DNA of 6,233 nt from Candidatus Adiutrix sp. Lineage in GTDB: Bacteria > Desulfobacterota > Desulfarculia > Adiutricales > Adiutricaceae. This document shows, piece after piece, positions 5,354 to 6,233 of this stretch. Below the pieces are notes generated by a model. That model was given only the letters and a program-made list of their open reading frames with translations, was not told where the DNA came from and ran no database searches. Position numbers and translations under genes: made by a program. How positions within the stretch are numbered: position 1 is the stretch's first letter; each line of letters starts with the position of its first letter. The DNA lies in contig JAITBV010000288.1 of NCBI GenBank assembly GCA_031283395.1, forward strand, positions 1 to 6,233, in the 5' to 3' direction.

Positions 5354-6233
5354 ATGCCGTTTGAATTCGCCCGGAGACTAGAGGCTCTGCCCCCTTACCT
5401 GTTCAAGGAACTGGACAGGATGCGGGACGAGGTCAGGGCCCGGGGCGTGGACATCATCGATCTGGGGGTGGGCGATCCCGACCGTCCCACGCCGCCCCAT
5501 GTCATTGAAGCCCTGGGCCGGGCAGCCGCGGATCCGGCCAACCACCAGTATCCGGCTTATTCGGGCCTGAACATCTTCCGGGACGCGGTGGCGGCCTGGT
5601 ATGGGCGGCGGCACGGGGTAAGGCTGGAAGGGGCCCGGCACGTCTGCTCCCTCATCGGGTCCAAGGAAGGCATCGCCCATTTCCCTCTGGCCTTTATAAA
5701 CCCGGGCGAAGTGGTCCTGGTGCCGGAGCCGGGTTATCCGGTCTATCATATAGGCACCCTGTTCGCCGGCGGGGAGTCCCATTTCATGCCCCTTTTGGAA
5801 AAGAACGGCTTTAAGCCAGATTACCGGGCCGTCGGCGAAGAGGCTCTGGGAAGGGCCAGGCTCCTCTGGGTCAACTATCCCAATAATCCCACCGGGGCCG
5901 CGGCGGATCTGGAATTTTACACGGAGTTGGTGACCTGGGCCAGGCGCCGGAATATCATAGTGGCCTCCGACGCCGCCTATTCCGAGATGAACTGGAGCGA
6001 CCGGCCCCACCCGAGCATCCTGGAGGTCCCCGGGGCCCTGGATGTGGCCGTGGAATTCCACTCCCTGTCCAAGACTTACAATATGACCGGCTGGCGCCTG
6101 GGTTGGGCCGCCGGCAATGAAGATTTGATTCGGGGCCTGGGGCGGGTCAAAAGCAATGTCGATTCCGGGGTCTTCCAGGCCGTGCAGATGGCCGGACTGG
6201 CCGCCCTGGAAGGCGACCAGGAGCCGGTGCGGG
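5354..6233 (+). CDS. dapL: LL-diaminopimelate aminotransferase (DapL-like), 3' end outside window
   Basis: This PLP-dependent fold-type I aminotransferase most likely converts tetrahydrodipicolinate and glutamate to LL-diaminopimelate in one step, feeding meso-DAP for peptidoglycan and lysine. The first 293 residues are present, out of roughly 380-410 usual for the family. Landmarks are IIDLGVGDPDRPTPPHV (34-50), YPAYSGLNIFRDAVA (66-80), IGSKEGIAHFPLAFINPG (101-118), VPEPGYPVY (123-131), NYPNNPTGA (174-182, Asn178 near PLP), SDAAYSE (205-211, Asp206 and Tyr209), and SLSKTYNMTGWRLGW (237-251), with the PLP lysine at 240 and Arg248. The IGSKEGIAHFPLAF segment is characteristic of DapL rather than of ordinary AspC-type enzymes. 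The start ATG at 5354 has AGGAG six bases upstream. It follows rodA by 51 bases on the same strand. Another amino-acid aminotransferase of the same subgroup cannot be excluded from a partial sequence, but the cell-wall context supports DapL. Confidence 0.88.
   Translation, partial: MPFEFARRLEALPPYLFKELDRMRDEVRARGVDIIDLGVGDPDRPTPPHVIEALGRAAADPANHQYPAYSGLNIFRDAVAAWYGRRHGVRLEGARHVCSLIGSKEGIAHFPLAFINPGEVVLVPEPGYPVYHIGTLFAGGESHFMPLLEKNGFKPDYRAVGEEALGRARLLWVNYPNNPTGAAADLEFYTELVTWARRRNIIVASDAAYSEMNWSDRPHPSILEVPGALDVAVEFHSLSKTYNMTGWRLGWAAGNEDLIRGLGRVKSNVDSGVFQAVQMAGLAALEGDQEPVR

Noticed and set aside
5338..5366. TTGACA followed 17 bases later by TTGAAT as a dapL promoter.
   Set aside because: The -35 overlaps the ribosome binding site and the -10 would lie inside the coding region (four of six matches), so transcription would start after the dapL start codon.
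5378..6061. A 227-codon minus-strand frame opposite the aminotransferase.
   Set aside because: The plus strand encodes an unbroken aminotransferase with all catalytic motifs; the minus-strand product has no recognisable features.

Overview
This window is a compact, GC-rich (mostly G/C at third codon positions), single-strand stretch that carries the cell-elongation (Rod complex) operon in the order mreB-mreC-mreD-mrdA(PBP2)-rodA, followed by a dapL-type aminotransferase. All six genes read on the + strand. The first (mreB) and last (dapL) are cut by the window edges. No stretch longer than 80 bases lacks a gene, and I see no mobile element, CRISPR array, tRNA or rRNA.

Layout: 2-430 is the C-terminal third of MreB. 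440-1327 is MreC with a TTG start, in the same frame as mreB after a single UAG. 1324-1854 is MreD, overlapping mreC by ATGA. 1847-3847 is PBP2, overlapping mreD by 8 bases. 3848-3925 is a short AT-rich gap with a near-consensus sigma-70 promoter. 3926-5302 is RodA, again TTG-started, with an unusual 75-residue tail. 5303-5353 is a short gap. From 5354 to the window end is dapL, which lacks its 3' end.

Together the genes make one machine and part of its supply line. MreB filaments with MreC and MreD position and activate the RodA glycosyltransferase and the PBP2 transpeptidase, which polymerise and crosslink lateral-wall peptidoglycan. The DapL-like enzyme would make LL-diaminopimelate, which becomes the meso-DAP of the stem peptide and also leads to lysine. 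The tight overlaps imply translational coupling of mreC-mreD-mrdA. The internal promoter suggests that rodA-dapL can also be transcribed separately.

The organism is probably a Gram-negative, high-GC bacterium of the Desulfobacterota (former Deltaproteobacteria) or a relative. This rests on the mreBCD-mrdA-rodA order, the DapL pathway, the codon use and the style of the protein motifs, and it is an inference rather than an identification.

I do not see an undescribed multi-gene system here; the gene content is conventional. The points worth a second look are a perfect 30-bp palindrome inside mreD, a tandem duplication of the sequence around the mrdA start, a likely Cys3His metal site in PBP2, the strong promoter in front of rodA, the RodA C-terminal tail, and the placement of dapL behind the elongation genes.
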